Origin: Candidatus Hikarchaeia archaeon HikBin5
GTDB taxonomy: Archaea > Halobacteriota > Halobacteria > Halobacteriales > Hikarchaeaceae
Reading direction: 5' to 3'
Assembly (NCBI GenBank): GCA_009889625.1
Contig: WTZU01000009.1
Coordinates: 1 to 45,375, forward strand
Length of the DNA stretch: 45,375 nt
Part shown: positions 35,555 to 43,058 of the stretch, piece by piece
Layout: the number at the start of each line of letters is the position of its first letter
Position numbering within the stretch: position 1 is the stretch's first letter
Notes under the pieces: model-generated
The model's input: the letters and a program-made list of their open reading frames with translations, nothing else
The model's database searches: none
Told to the model about the DNA's origin: nothing
Position numbers and translations under genes: made by a program

Positions 35555-36268
35555 CTAAAGTCCACCTTTTGTACTTGGGGCCCCCGCCCTTCTTTCATCT
35601 ATTTGACTCGCATCATCAATCCCTCTACCAACTGCCTTGAATAATGCTTCCACTTCGTGATGTGCATTTTTGCCCTTTACAGAACAATGTAATGTCACTC
35701 CTGCATTCATGGCAAAACTTCTAAAAAAATGAGGAGCCATGCCCGATGTAAAATCGCCCACTTGCTCTTCACTAAATGTTCCTTCAAATGCAAAGTATGG
35801 TCTCCCACTAATGTCTAATACTGCCGAAGCGACCGCTTCGTCCATTGGGATATTCCTCTCTGCGAAACGGATTATTCCATGCTTATCTCCCCACGCCGCA
35901 TTAAATGCCTTTCCTAACACTATCCCTACATCTTCTATAGTATGGTGACAATCAACATTTATATCCCCAATCGCCTGAACAGATAGATCAAATAACCCAT
36001 GAGTGGCAAATGCCTCTAACATGTGGTCAAAAAAACCTATGCCCGTGTCTATCTTTGCATTTCCCTTACCATCTATATTCAATATCAGATTTATATTAGT
36101 TTCATTAGTTTCTCTTGATAACTCCGCCTTTCTCACTATCAAACCATCTCTCTGGACTAGATCTTTTCCTTCCTCTTTCACAATCTCCGTTCTCGCTTTA
36201 CAATATCTTTTGTGAGTTCCAATTCCCCTTTCTGAAAAACTACGATTGCAATATTCACAAGTTGGCAT
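35555..36268 (-). CDS. hisB: imidazoleglycerol-phosphate dehydratase HisB with N-terminal C2HC zinc finger
   Basis: A 237-residue protein whose last ~193 residues are a complete HisB that dehydrates imidazoleglycerol-phosphate in histidine synthesis. The motifs are [17 protein letters not shown] (~79), [10 protein letters not shown] (~107), [12 protein letters not shown] (~203) and the C-terminal [13 protein letters not shown]. Ahead of it lies an in-frame extension of ~44 residues with a C2HC-type finger, [20 protein letters not shown] (Cys4, Cys7, His19, Cys23). An internal GTG at 36134-36136 (V45) could give a conventional HisB, so two products are possible. The ATG at 36268 has a TATA-like box 23-30 nt upstream. 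hisA is the next gene upstream on the same strand. Confidence 0.9.
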   Translation of the reverse strand: MPTCEYCNRSFSERGIGTHKRYCKARTEIVKEEGKDLVQRDGLIVRKAELSRETNETNINLILNIDGKGNAKIDTGIGFFDHMLEAFATHGLFDLSVQAIGDINVDCHHTIEDVGIVLGKAFNAAWGDKHGIIRFAERNIPMDEAVASAVLDISGRPYFAFEGTFSEEQVGDFTSGMAPHFFRSFAMNAGVTLHCSVKGKNAHHEVEALFKAVGRGIDDASQIDERRAGAPSTKGGL

Positions 36269-36290
36269 GTAACTACACTAGTTATTCTCT

Positions 36291-36298
36291 TACATAAA
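36291..36298 (-). promoter_or_regulatory. putative TATA box of hisB
   Basis: TTTATGTA on the minus strand lies 23-30 nt upstream of the hisB ATG at 36268. This suggests a leaderless transcript starting at the zinc-finger ATG, so the finger is made as part of the protein. Pattern-based only. Confidence 0.4.
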
Positions 36299-36318
36299 CA
36301 TTTCTTTTCATGCGGACT

Positions 36319-36378
36319 CTATATGCGAATTATAAATCCTTAATAAATATAGTATGGGGTCACTATATGCGGATTATA
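36319..36378. repeat. 16-bp direct repeat between hisA and hisB
   Basis: CTATATGCGAATTATA (36319-36334) recurs as CTATATGCGGATTATA (36363-36378), 15 of 16 bases alike and 44 bp apart. The second copy overlaps the end of hisA. Copies this long in 100 bp suggest a regulatory motif, or a duplication in AT-rich DNA. Confidence 0.4.
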
Positions 36379-37102
36379 TACTTTTGATCCATTTTGTTAT
36401 TTCTTCAAATGATATCGATCCTTCATACAACGCACTCCCAACCACTGCAGCAGATGCCCCCGCCCGATGAAATATTTCCAAATCCTCCAAAGAAGCCACT
36501 CCCCCACTAGCAACAATTGGTATCTCCACGGATCTAGCCATTTCTTCAATCACTCCTCCTCGCACTCCCTCTAATTTTCCTTCAACTTCCACATCTGTAA
36601 ATAAAATACCAGCCGCACCTCTCTCCTCATACATTTCAGCTGCCTTCACTGGGTCTAAACTGGTCTTTTTTTCCCAACCTTCCACTACGATTTCTCTACC
36701 CTTCGAGTCTAGACTAACCATGATGCATTTGGGATATTTATCACTCAATATTTCCACCAATGTTGGATTTTCTATTGCGGCGGTCCCCAAAATAACTCTC
36801 TCTGCTCCCATTTCCAATAATTCTGTTACTCTTTCTTCAGTTCTAATTCCACCCCCTATTTGTACAGATATGTCAACTTTTCCTAGAATTTCCTCTATCG
36901 CTGATTTATTTTTAATTTCCCCTTCAAATGCACCATCTATATCTACTATGTGCACAGTTTTTGCACCCATTTCTTCCCATCGCAAGGCACACTCTATGGG
37001 GTCTCCATAATATTTCTCGGTCCCTCTTAGTCCCCCCACAAGCTGCACAGTCTTCCCGTTTTGAATATCTATCGCCGGGATCACTTCAAATAATGGATTC
37101 AT
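36374..37102 (-). CDS. hisA: phosphoribosylformimino-5-aminoimidazole carboxamide ribotide isomerase HisA
   Basis: A 242-residue TIM-barrel isomerase converting ProFAR to PRFAR in histidine synthesis. The N-terminal catalytic Asp is in VIPAIDIQNGKTVQLVGG, and the second half holds the matching LFTDVEVEGKLEGVRG with its Asp. Both phosphate-binding loops (IGGGIRTEE and ASGGVASLED) are visible. It is therefore HisA rather than HisF, consistent with the GKTVQLVGG start. It is divergent from the ferredoxin gene and upstream of hisB on the same strand, with a 105-bp repeat-containing gap. Confidence 0.93.
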   Translation of the reverse strand: MNPLFEVIPAIDIQNGKTVQLVGGLRGTEKYYGDPIECALRWEEMGAKTVHIVDIDGAFEGEIKNKSAIEEILGKVDISVQIGGGIRTEERVTELLEMGAERVILGTAAIENPTLVEILSDKYPKCIMVSLDSKGREIVVEGWEKKTSLDPVKAAEMYEERGAAGILFTDVEVEGKLEGVRGGVIEEMARSVEIPIVASGGVASLEDLEIFHRAGASAAVVGSALYEGSISFEEITKWIKSI

Positions 37103-37201
37103 GCGTTTCGGTTTGTCTTACTCCAGGTAAAGTCACCGCTTTCTACCTCACTAAAATCAGAACAGCAAGATCTAACAATACCCGCGTAAAATAAACACCC
37201 G

Positions 37202-37591
37202 ATGCCAACGGTTGAATATCTAAATTATGATGCAGTAACAGACAATGAATGGGACTTGGACGACAGTGACCTTTTTGAAAAAGCCGCGAGTGCGGGCTTA
37301 TCCAATGAAGATCATGGCACTTTCGAAGTCAACGAAGGAGAATATATCCTTGAAGCAGCAGAGGTAGAAGGATTTGACTGGCCATTTTCTTGCCGAGCTG
37401 GAGCCTGTGCTAATTGTGCCGCTATAGTTAAAACCGGTGAAATAAACATGGACATGCAACAAATCCTTTCAGACGAAGAAGTAGAAGAACTTAATGTCCG
37501 TCTCACGTGCATAGGGTCTCCTGAATCCGACGAAATAAAACTAGTTTTCAATGCCAAACATTTGGACTATCTACAAAACCGAGTAATCTGA
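37202..37591 (+). CDS. [2Fe-2S] ferredoxin, haloarchaeal type
   Basis: A 129-residue plant-type ferredoxin. Cysteines 64, 69, 72 and 103 (CRAGACANC and LTCIGSP) bind the cluster. The ends match the haloarchaeal protein closely from memory: [10 protein letters not shown] at the start and [13 protein letters not shown] at the end, plus an inserted acidic segment near residues 11-37 with [11 protein letters not shown]. In haloarchaea this ferredoxin accepts electrons from 2-oxoacid oxidoreductases. It is a strong taxonomic marker here. The gene is single and divergent from hisA. Confidence 0.95.
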   Translation: MPTVEYLNYDAVTDNEWDLDDSDLFEKAASAGLSNEDHGTFEVNEGEYILEAAEVEGFDWPFSCRAGACANCAAIVKTGEINMDMQQILSDEEVEELNVRLTCIGSPESDEIKLVFNAKHLDYLQNRVI

Positions 37592-37671
37592 TCTATCATT
37601 CTCTCTGCTGTTAATCCACCTTTTGTGATTTAAGAGAAATATCTTTCTACACACCTCTCCTCCAATTACTT

Positions 37672-38013
37672 GTGTCTGACTTTTCAGAAATATCATTCGG
37701 AGATAATGGCCTAGTGCCTGTTATCACACAAAGTGTGGAAACAAATGAAGTCCTCATGCTCGCTTATGCCGATTCTACTGCATTATCTCTCACTCAAAAA
37801 ACTGGATTGGCTCATTATTTTTCACGCAGTCGGAACAAAATCTGGAAAAAAGGAGAAACTAGTGGAAATATCCAACATATCCACGATGTCCGCGTCGATT
37901 GCGATTTTGATGCTATTCTGTATATTGTTTCTCAAACCAATCACGCATGTCATACCGGCAAAATGTCTTGTTTCCACCACAAACTTGAAGATATAACCTC
38001 CGATGAACTTTAA
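37672..38013 (+). CDS. hisI: phosphoribosyl-AMP cyclohydrolase HisI
   Basis: A 113-residue zinc-dependent enzyme opening the adenine ring of PR-AMP in histidine synthesis. Visible motifs are [44 protein letters not shown] (metal-binding Asp residues) and [12 protein letters not shown] with its cysteines. There is no fused HisE domain. The start is GTG 37672. Its stop overlaps the ATG of the next gene by 11 nt, suggesting translational coupling. hisA and hisB lie nearby on the opposite strand, so his genes are clustered but not one operon. Confidence 0.94.
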   Translation: MSDFSEISFGDNGLVPVITQSVETNEVLMLAYADSTALSLTQKTGLAHYFSRSRNKIWKKGETSGNIQHIHDVRVDCDFDAILYIVSQTNHACHTGKMSCFHHKLEDITSDEL

Positions 38014-38464
38014 CAAAATCTCCAATTTTAGACTAATTCCAATCTATTCTACAATCTTTGCATCTTCTTTGCATTTCTATTGGGGCGCCCCCCGCGCTCT
38101 CTTATATTACCAATCTGGAATTTTCACCGATTGGAGGCCATATGCACTCACCCTTTCTGCAATTGCAATCTGGTCTGTATTATTTATTTTTAGAAATCAA
38201 GTCCATTCTACTCAAATTTATATTTTTTGTTCAACTATGATGTCAATCCACATCTTTGGATATTGCATGTGGCACCTTTTTGGACATCCCATTTTCAATC
38301 CTTCTACTGGAAGTTTATCATTTCATTCACATCCTAATACTACTATCTTAACAATCCTTGAACATTTACAACACGACTTGTTTGCTCTTGGTACCATGAT
38401 TCTGGAAATATGTTCGGTTTTTTTATTTCTATATTTGGTCTTCCAATCCCGAAATTCTAACTAA
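38003..38464 (+). CDS. His-rich membrane protein with about four helices, function unknown
   Basis: A 153-residue protein of four hydrophobic segments (about 10-30, 47-62, 68-90 and 128-147). The loops and third helix hold many histidines, seen in [14 protein letters not shown] and SFHSHPN, plus EHLQHD before the last helix. This suggests metal or haem binding. No family is recognised. It starts inside the end of hisI (11-nt overlap), so it is probably co-transcribed, and PRPP synthetase follows after 56 nt. The overlap and start codon (ATG 38003) support it as a real gene. Confidence 0.7.
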   Translation: MNFNKISNFRLIPIYSTIFASSLHFYWGAPRALLYYQSGIFTDWRPYALTLSAIAIWSVLFIFRNQVHSTQIYIFCSTMMSIHIFGYCMWHLFGHPIFNPSTGSLSFHSHPNTTILTILEHLQHDLFALGTMILEICSVFLFLYLVFQSRNSN

Positions 38465-38520
38465 ATCTGCCAAAATTTATGTTCACACATTTTTAAATAT
38501 CCGCGCAAAAGAATAGTTGT

Positions 38521-39366
38521 ATGATTATTAGCGGATCTGCATCTACCTTGCTTGCTGATTCTCTATCTTCTCATTCTGGGATGCCACTTGCAAAAACTAC
38601 TCGTCAAGAATTCCCCGACGGAGAATTTTTAGTACAGGTAAATTTCAAAGGTGAAGATGGAATCATCATTGCAGCAACACGTTCTGCCTCAGATCACATA
38701 GAACTTCTACAACTTCAAGATGCTGTCAGAGAAGCAGGGGCCACTAACATCACCACCATTTTACCCTACATGGGCTACGCACGTCAAGATACCATCTTTG
38801 AGGAAGGGCAACCACTTTCTGCACGTGCAATGGCAAAATCTATTGGAACTGGAACTGACAAGATCATAATTGTCAATCCACATAAAGACACAGTCTGCAA
38901 TCATTTTGGAGTACCTGCGATAACTCTAGATGTATCTTCTGTTCTAGCAGAAACACTACCCAATGACTTAGACAATCCACTTTTCTTGGCTCCTGATTCT
39001 GGTGCCATTCACTTAGCAGAATCCGTGCGAAACGCATACGGGGAGGGCGATACTGATTACTTCGAGAAAAAACGCATCTCTAGCACCGAAGTTGATGTAT
39101 CTCCTAGTAGTGTGGATGTAACTGAGAGAGATGTCATTTGCGTAGATGATATCGTCTCTACCGGAACGACGACCAGCAAGGCAGCTAGTATCTTAAGAGA
39201 TCGAAATGCAAAAAAAATATTTGTGACATGTATTCATGCATTATTGATCAATGACGCACGAAAAATGCTATTTAACTCTGGAGTAGATGCTATCTATACA
39301 ACCGATACTATTGCAACCCCTGAAACTAAAATTTCCATAGCCCCTTTGCTTACTAAACTTCTTTGA
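38521..39366 (+). CDS. prs: ribose-phosphate pyrophosphokinase (PRPP synthetase)
   Basis: A 281-residue enzyme making PRPP from ribose-5-phosphate and ATP for purine, pyrimidine, histidine and NAD synthesis. Typical stretches are FPDGEFLVQVNF, LPYMGYARQD (~81), VNPHKDTVC and the PRPP-binding loop VICVDDIVSTGTTTSKAA (~205). The length is that of the short archaeal class (~285), without the long C-terminal extensions of bacterial forms. Its neighbours hisI, hisA and hisB consume PRPP-derived intermediates. It is convergent with ileS (6 nt). Confidence 0.94.
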   Translation: MIISGSASTLLADSLSSHSGMPLAKTTRQEFPDGEFLVQVNFKGEDGIIIAATRSASDHIELLQLQDAVREAGATNITTILPYMGYARQDTIFEEGQPLSARAMAKSIGTGTDKIIIVNPHKDTVCNHFGVPAITLDVSSVLAETLPNDLDNPLFLAPDSGAIHLAESVRNAYGEGDTDYFEKKRISSTEVDVSPSSVDVTERDVICVDDIVSTGTTTSKAASILRDRNAKKIFVTCIHALLINDARKMLFNSGVDAIYTTDTIATPETKISIAPLLTKLL

Positions 39367-39372
39367 TCTAAT

Positions 39373-42300
39373 TTATATTTTTATTTCTATAGGAATTCCT
39401 TCAACGATCCATTCTTTCATTCCATCTCTTTTCTCACTAACTATTTTCCTCGCCCTGACTTCTTGTTTTATTAAATTTTCATGTCGCATTATCAATCCCA
39501 AAATTCTTTCGTTGGGTATGTGTATGCTTACTAAAATTTCCTCATCAACAACTAAACCCGATTCCTTCCTCATCTCCTGCACTCGTCTAATTACCTCTCT
39601 AGCGTATCCCTCCGATTCTATCTCTTCTGTTAAAGTAGTGTCTATGTATACGACTCCAAATTCACATGTGGTCTTGGCAACATTTTCCGGAAATACCTCT
39701 TTGAATTCAACCATCTCTTCTGTGATCAAAATTTCTTTCCCCATCTTTGAGCTTAATATTTCAGATAGTTCTTCTATGTCTGGTATGTCTAGCTCAATCT
39801 CATTGAGAAGTTTAACAATCTCACCCGTCAATTCTCCATAACTTGGACCGATTATATTCATGCGTCCAACAATTGAATATCTGACATCAAATCCTTCTTC
39901 TCCCGGGCGTATCAACTTGATTTTTTGAGCATTAACCCTCTCTGATAATAATTTTTCATGAGCTTCTACAATTTCTCCAATTTTATCATTTTTAGTTCTT
40001 ATTTCAACACATTGAATCGGCCAACGTAATTTCCTTTGAGAAACTTGACGCGCGTGAGCTATGGCTTCTTCTAACGTCCTTATTACTTCTATCTCTTCTT
40101 CCAATGTTTTATGTTGAAGCTGGGAATCCACTATGGGAAAGTCACACATATGTACTGTTAGATTCTTTTTCCCATTTGTCAGATTTTGATAGATTTCTTC
40201 TGATATAAACGGTGCAAATGGGGCAAGTAATATCACTGCATCTAGTAATACATAATGAAGTGTTACATATGCTGCAGTTTTGCTATCCGTATCTGTTTCT
40301 GCCCACATCCTTTCCCGAACAATTTTAATATAGTATCTAGATATGTCTTCTACAATCAATCCAAGTATAGCATCTAGTGCTTGATCTTGCCTATATGTTT
40401 CCCACCCCTCGTTTACAATTTGCTTCACCGTTTGTAAACGGGAAATAATCCATTTATCTATAATTTCTAAAGATATGTCTTCTAAAACAAAATCTTGTGG
40501 CTGGAACTCATCAATTTCCATGTATGGGATGGGAAATCGAAATACATTCCATAAAATATTCAACCTACGATTCATTTCTTCTATCTCCTCCCACGAAAAT
40601 CTCATATCTTCTCCTTGTGGATTCACTGATAAGAGGAACAAACGCATTGGATCTGCTCCATACTTTTCTATTGCCTCCTTTGGAGAAACGATATTACCTA
40701 GTGATTTGGACATTTTTCTCCCATCTTCTGCAAGGGCCCACCCATGCATCAATACATTTTTATACGGAGATTCTCCCATGGCAGCACTAGCCATGCCAAG
40801 CTGAGACCAGAACCAGCCTCTAGTCTGATCATGCGCCTCCATAATCAAATCGGCTGGCCAAACCATGTCAAATTCTTTTTTTCTATATGGATATCCCACA
40901 GTACCCCAAGTTGCCACTGAGGAATCAATCCAAACATCAAATACGTCAGGTACTCTTGTATATTTTTTCCCATTCTTGGTGATCGTAAGCTTATCCACCG
41001 TTGGTTTATGCAAATCTATCTCTTTTGGATCAATTTTTTGATCCACCAATTCGGCCAATTCTTGCCGTGTGCCCACAATAATCATATCCTGGGATTCTTC
41101 ATCTGGAGTGGCATCTTCTGGGGTCCATATTGGTATTGGTATGCCCCAGTATCTCTGGCGTGATACGTTCCAGTCTGGGGCAGCTTTTACAAATTCATAA
41201 AATCTATTGTCTCTAGCCCATCCTGGGTACCATTCAGATTCAGCTATATTCTTAATAAGCTCTTCCTTTATTTCTGTTATTTTTATGAACCATTGATCTG
41301 TAACAATTTGGATTATATTTGTATCACAACGCCAACACTTGCCATAATCGTGGGTATATTTCTCTTTTGCAAGTAACAAACCAGATTTATTTAAATCTTC
41401 AATAATCTCATCGTTTGTATTTTTAACAAATTCCCCTGCGTATTTTCCAGCCTCTTCCGTATATATGCCATCTGTTCCAACTGGACAAAACAATTCTAAT
41501 CCTATCCCTTCACCTGCACGAAAATCATCTTCCCCGTGGCCTGGAGCAGAATGTACCAATCCTGTTCTATCTTTCTCTACAAAATCAGCTGAATAAACTC
41601 TCAAAGACCTCCCGTCTTTCACGTGTTCAGGTACTTCTTTTTCTAATGGATGTTTGTATTTCCATCCTACCATATCCTGTCCCATTATCTCTCTCCCTAC
41701 TCTAAAACTAGTATATCCTCCCTTTTCAACTATAGAATCGACAAGTGATTTCTCTACCCAAAGTTTTTCTTTTATATCTCCCTTTTCAACTATTATCTGC
41801 TGATAGCTAAATTCTGCATTCACAGCCACAAATGTATTCGCTGGCAGCGTCCACGGGGTGGTTGTCCAAATAACCAAAAATCCTTCTTCATCTTCCAATT
41901 CAAATTTAACATAGATAGAAGGATCTTTAACTTGGTGATACTCAATTTCATTTTTCGCAAGAGAAGTTTCACACCGAGGACACTGACTTATCGACCGTTT
42001 TCCTTTTTCAACTAACCCTTTCTTATGGGCCTGGGCAAATCCCCACCATGCAGATTCCATATATTCGGAACTCACAGTTTTATACGCATTTTCCCAATCC
42101 ATCCAAACGCCAAATGAGATAAAATCATTCTGCAGCCCTTCTCGTTGGAAATCTGCAAATTTTTTACATTCCTCAATGAAATTTTCAATCCCAAATGCTT
42201 CTATATCTTTTTTATTTGCAAACCCTAATTTTTCCTCAACTTTCGTCTCAATAGGCAATCCGTGCATATCAAAACCCGGACGATCATATACCCTGTGACC

Positions 42301-42531
42301 TTTCATTCGATTATAACGAAGATATCCATCTTTCAATGTTTTATTCCAAGCAGTCCCCATGTGAGCTGCACCCGATGTATATGGTGGTCCATCCACAAAG
42401 AAAAATGGTTTCCCATCGGCACGATGTTCTTTTGTTTTCTCATACGCCCCGCTACGATCCCAATATTGCTTGATTTTTCCCTCCAACACTTGCGCCTTGT
42501 ATCTCCCACCAACCTCTGCATCTTTTTCCAT
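39373..42531 (-). CDS. ileS: isoleucyl-tRNA synthetase
   Basis: A 1052-residue class I synthetase. The HIGH-equivalent is in PPYTSGAAHMGTAWNKTLKDGY (~50-70) and KMSKS is intact in DGRKMSKSLGN (~606). The editing domain with WTTTPWTLPAN is at ~225, and a zinc-like CxxC pair CPRCETSLAKNE is near 190. The HMGT form is what I recall for archaeal IleRS. There is a long C-terminal anticodon-binding tail. It converges on prs and is divergent from the HIT gene. No second copy is seen. Confidence 0.96.
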   Translation of the reverse strand: MEKDAEVGGRYKAQVLEGKIKQYWDRSGAYEKTKEHRADGKPFFFVDGPPYTSGAAHMGTAWNKTLKDGYLRYNRMKGHRVYDRPGFDMHGLPIETKVEEKLGFANKKDIEAFGIENFIEECKKFADFQREGLQNDFISFGVWMDWENAYKTVSSEYMESAWWGFAQAHKKGLVEKGKRSISQCPRCETSLAKNEIEYHQVKDPSIYVKFELEDEEGFLVIWTTTPWTLPANTFVAVNAEFSYQQIIVEKGDIKEKLWVEKSLVDSIVEKGGYTSFRVGREIMGQDMVGWKYKHPLEKEVPEHVKDGRSLRVYSADFVEKDRTGLVHSAPGHGEDDFRAGEGIGLELFCPVGTDGIYTEEAGKYAGEFVKNTNDEIIEDLNKSGLLLAKEKYTHDYGKCWRCDTNIIQIVTDQWFIKITEIKEELIKNIAESEWYPGWARDNRFYEFVKAAPDWNVSRQRYWGIPIPIWTPEDATPDEESQDMIIVGTRQELAELVDQKIDPKEIDLHKPTVDKLTITKNGKKYTRVPDVFDVWIDSSVATWGTVGYPYRKKEFDMVWPADLIMEAHDQTRGWFWSQLGMASAAMGESPYKNVLMHGWALAEDGRKMSKSLGNIVSPKEAIEKYGADPMRLFLLSVNPQGEDMRFSWEEIEEMNRRLNILWNVFRFPIPYMEIDEFQPQDFVLEDISLEIIDKWIISRLQTVKQIVNEGWETYRQDQALDAILGLIVEDISRYYIKIVRERMWAETDTDSKTAAYVTLHYVLLDAVILLAPFAPFISEEIYQNLTNGKKNLTVHMCDFPIVDSQLQHKTLEEEIEVIRTLEEAIAHARQVSQRKLRWPIQCVEIRTKNDKIGEIVEAHEKLLSERVNAQKIKLIRPGEEGFDVRYSIVGRMNIIGPSYGELTGEIVKLLNEIELDIPDIEELSEILSSKMGKEILITEEMVEFKEVFPENVAKTTCEFGVVYIDTTLTEEIESEGYAREVIRRVQEMRKESGLVVDEEILVSIHIPNERILGLIMRHENLIKQEVRARKIVSEKRDGMKEWIVEGIPIEIKI

Positions 42532-42636
42532 ATCTAGTTCCTCTACTTCTATAACTAAAGATTAATTGTTTATGTTATTTTGTATCTCTTTTCCTCGCAA
42601 CGAGTATTTTTTTATGTGATATGACTAACTAATATT

Positions 42637-43056
42637 ATGGACCCTTGCATTTTCTGCTCCATTATTGAAGGCGATATTCCCAGCCATTCTATTTATGAAG
42701 ACAAAGATACCATGGCTTTCCTTGATGTTAACCCAATCTCTCCTGGGCACACCCTTGTTATTCCCAAGCATCATTGTTCCAAACTAAATGAACTCCCTCC
42801 ACAAGACGTAGTTTCATTGACCAAAACAATCCACTCTTTGATTGGTCCCATAGAACGGGCTCTCGGCGCAAACGCTACTACAATCGCATTTAACAATGGA
42901 ATTGAAGCGGGCCAGGAGGTCCCTCATGTCCATTGTCACATTATACCTAGATTTCCACAGGACGGTGGTAGGTCAATTCATTCTCTTCTAGAAAAACCAC
43001 AACCACCTTTGACAAAATTGTCTACTATTGCCGAATCTATCAAAAATTTGATGTGA
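42637..43056 (+). CDS. HIT-family nucleotide hydrolase/transferase
   Basis: A 139-residue histidine-triad protein. The N-terminal CIFCSIIEGDIPSHSIYED is typical, and the catalytic triad is HVHCHIIPR (~96-104, His-x-His-x-His). A Cys pair (CIFC) at the start is common in this branch and may bind zinc. Likely substrates are nucleoside 5'-phosphoramidates or AMP-type conjugates. It is divergent from ileS with a TATA-like TTTTTTATG about 20-30 nt upstream, and ends 2 nt before the convergent MCM stop. Confidence 0.92.
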   Translation: MDPCIFCSIIEGDIPSHSIYEDKDTMAFLDVNPISPGHTLVIPKHHCSKLNELPPQDVVSLTKTIHSLIGPIERALGANATTIAFNNGIEAGQEVPHVHCHIIPRFPQDGGRSIHSLLEKPQPPLTKLSTIAESIKNLM

Positions 43057-43058
43057 CC

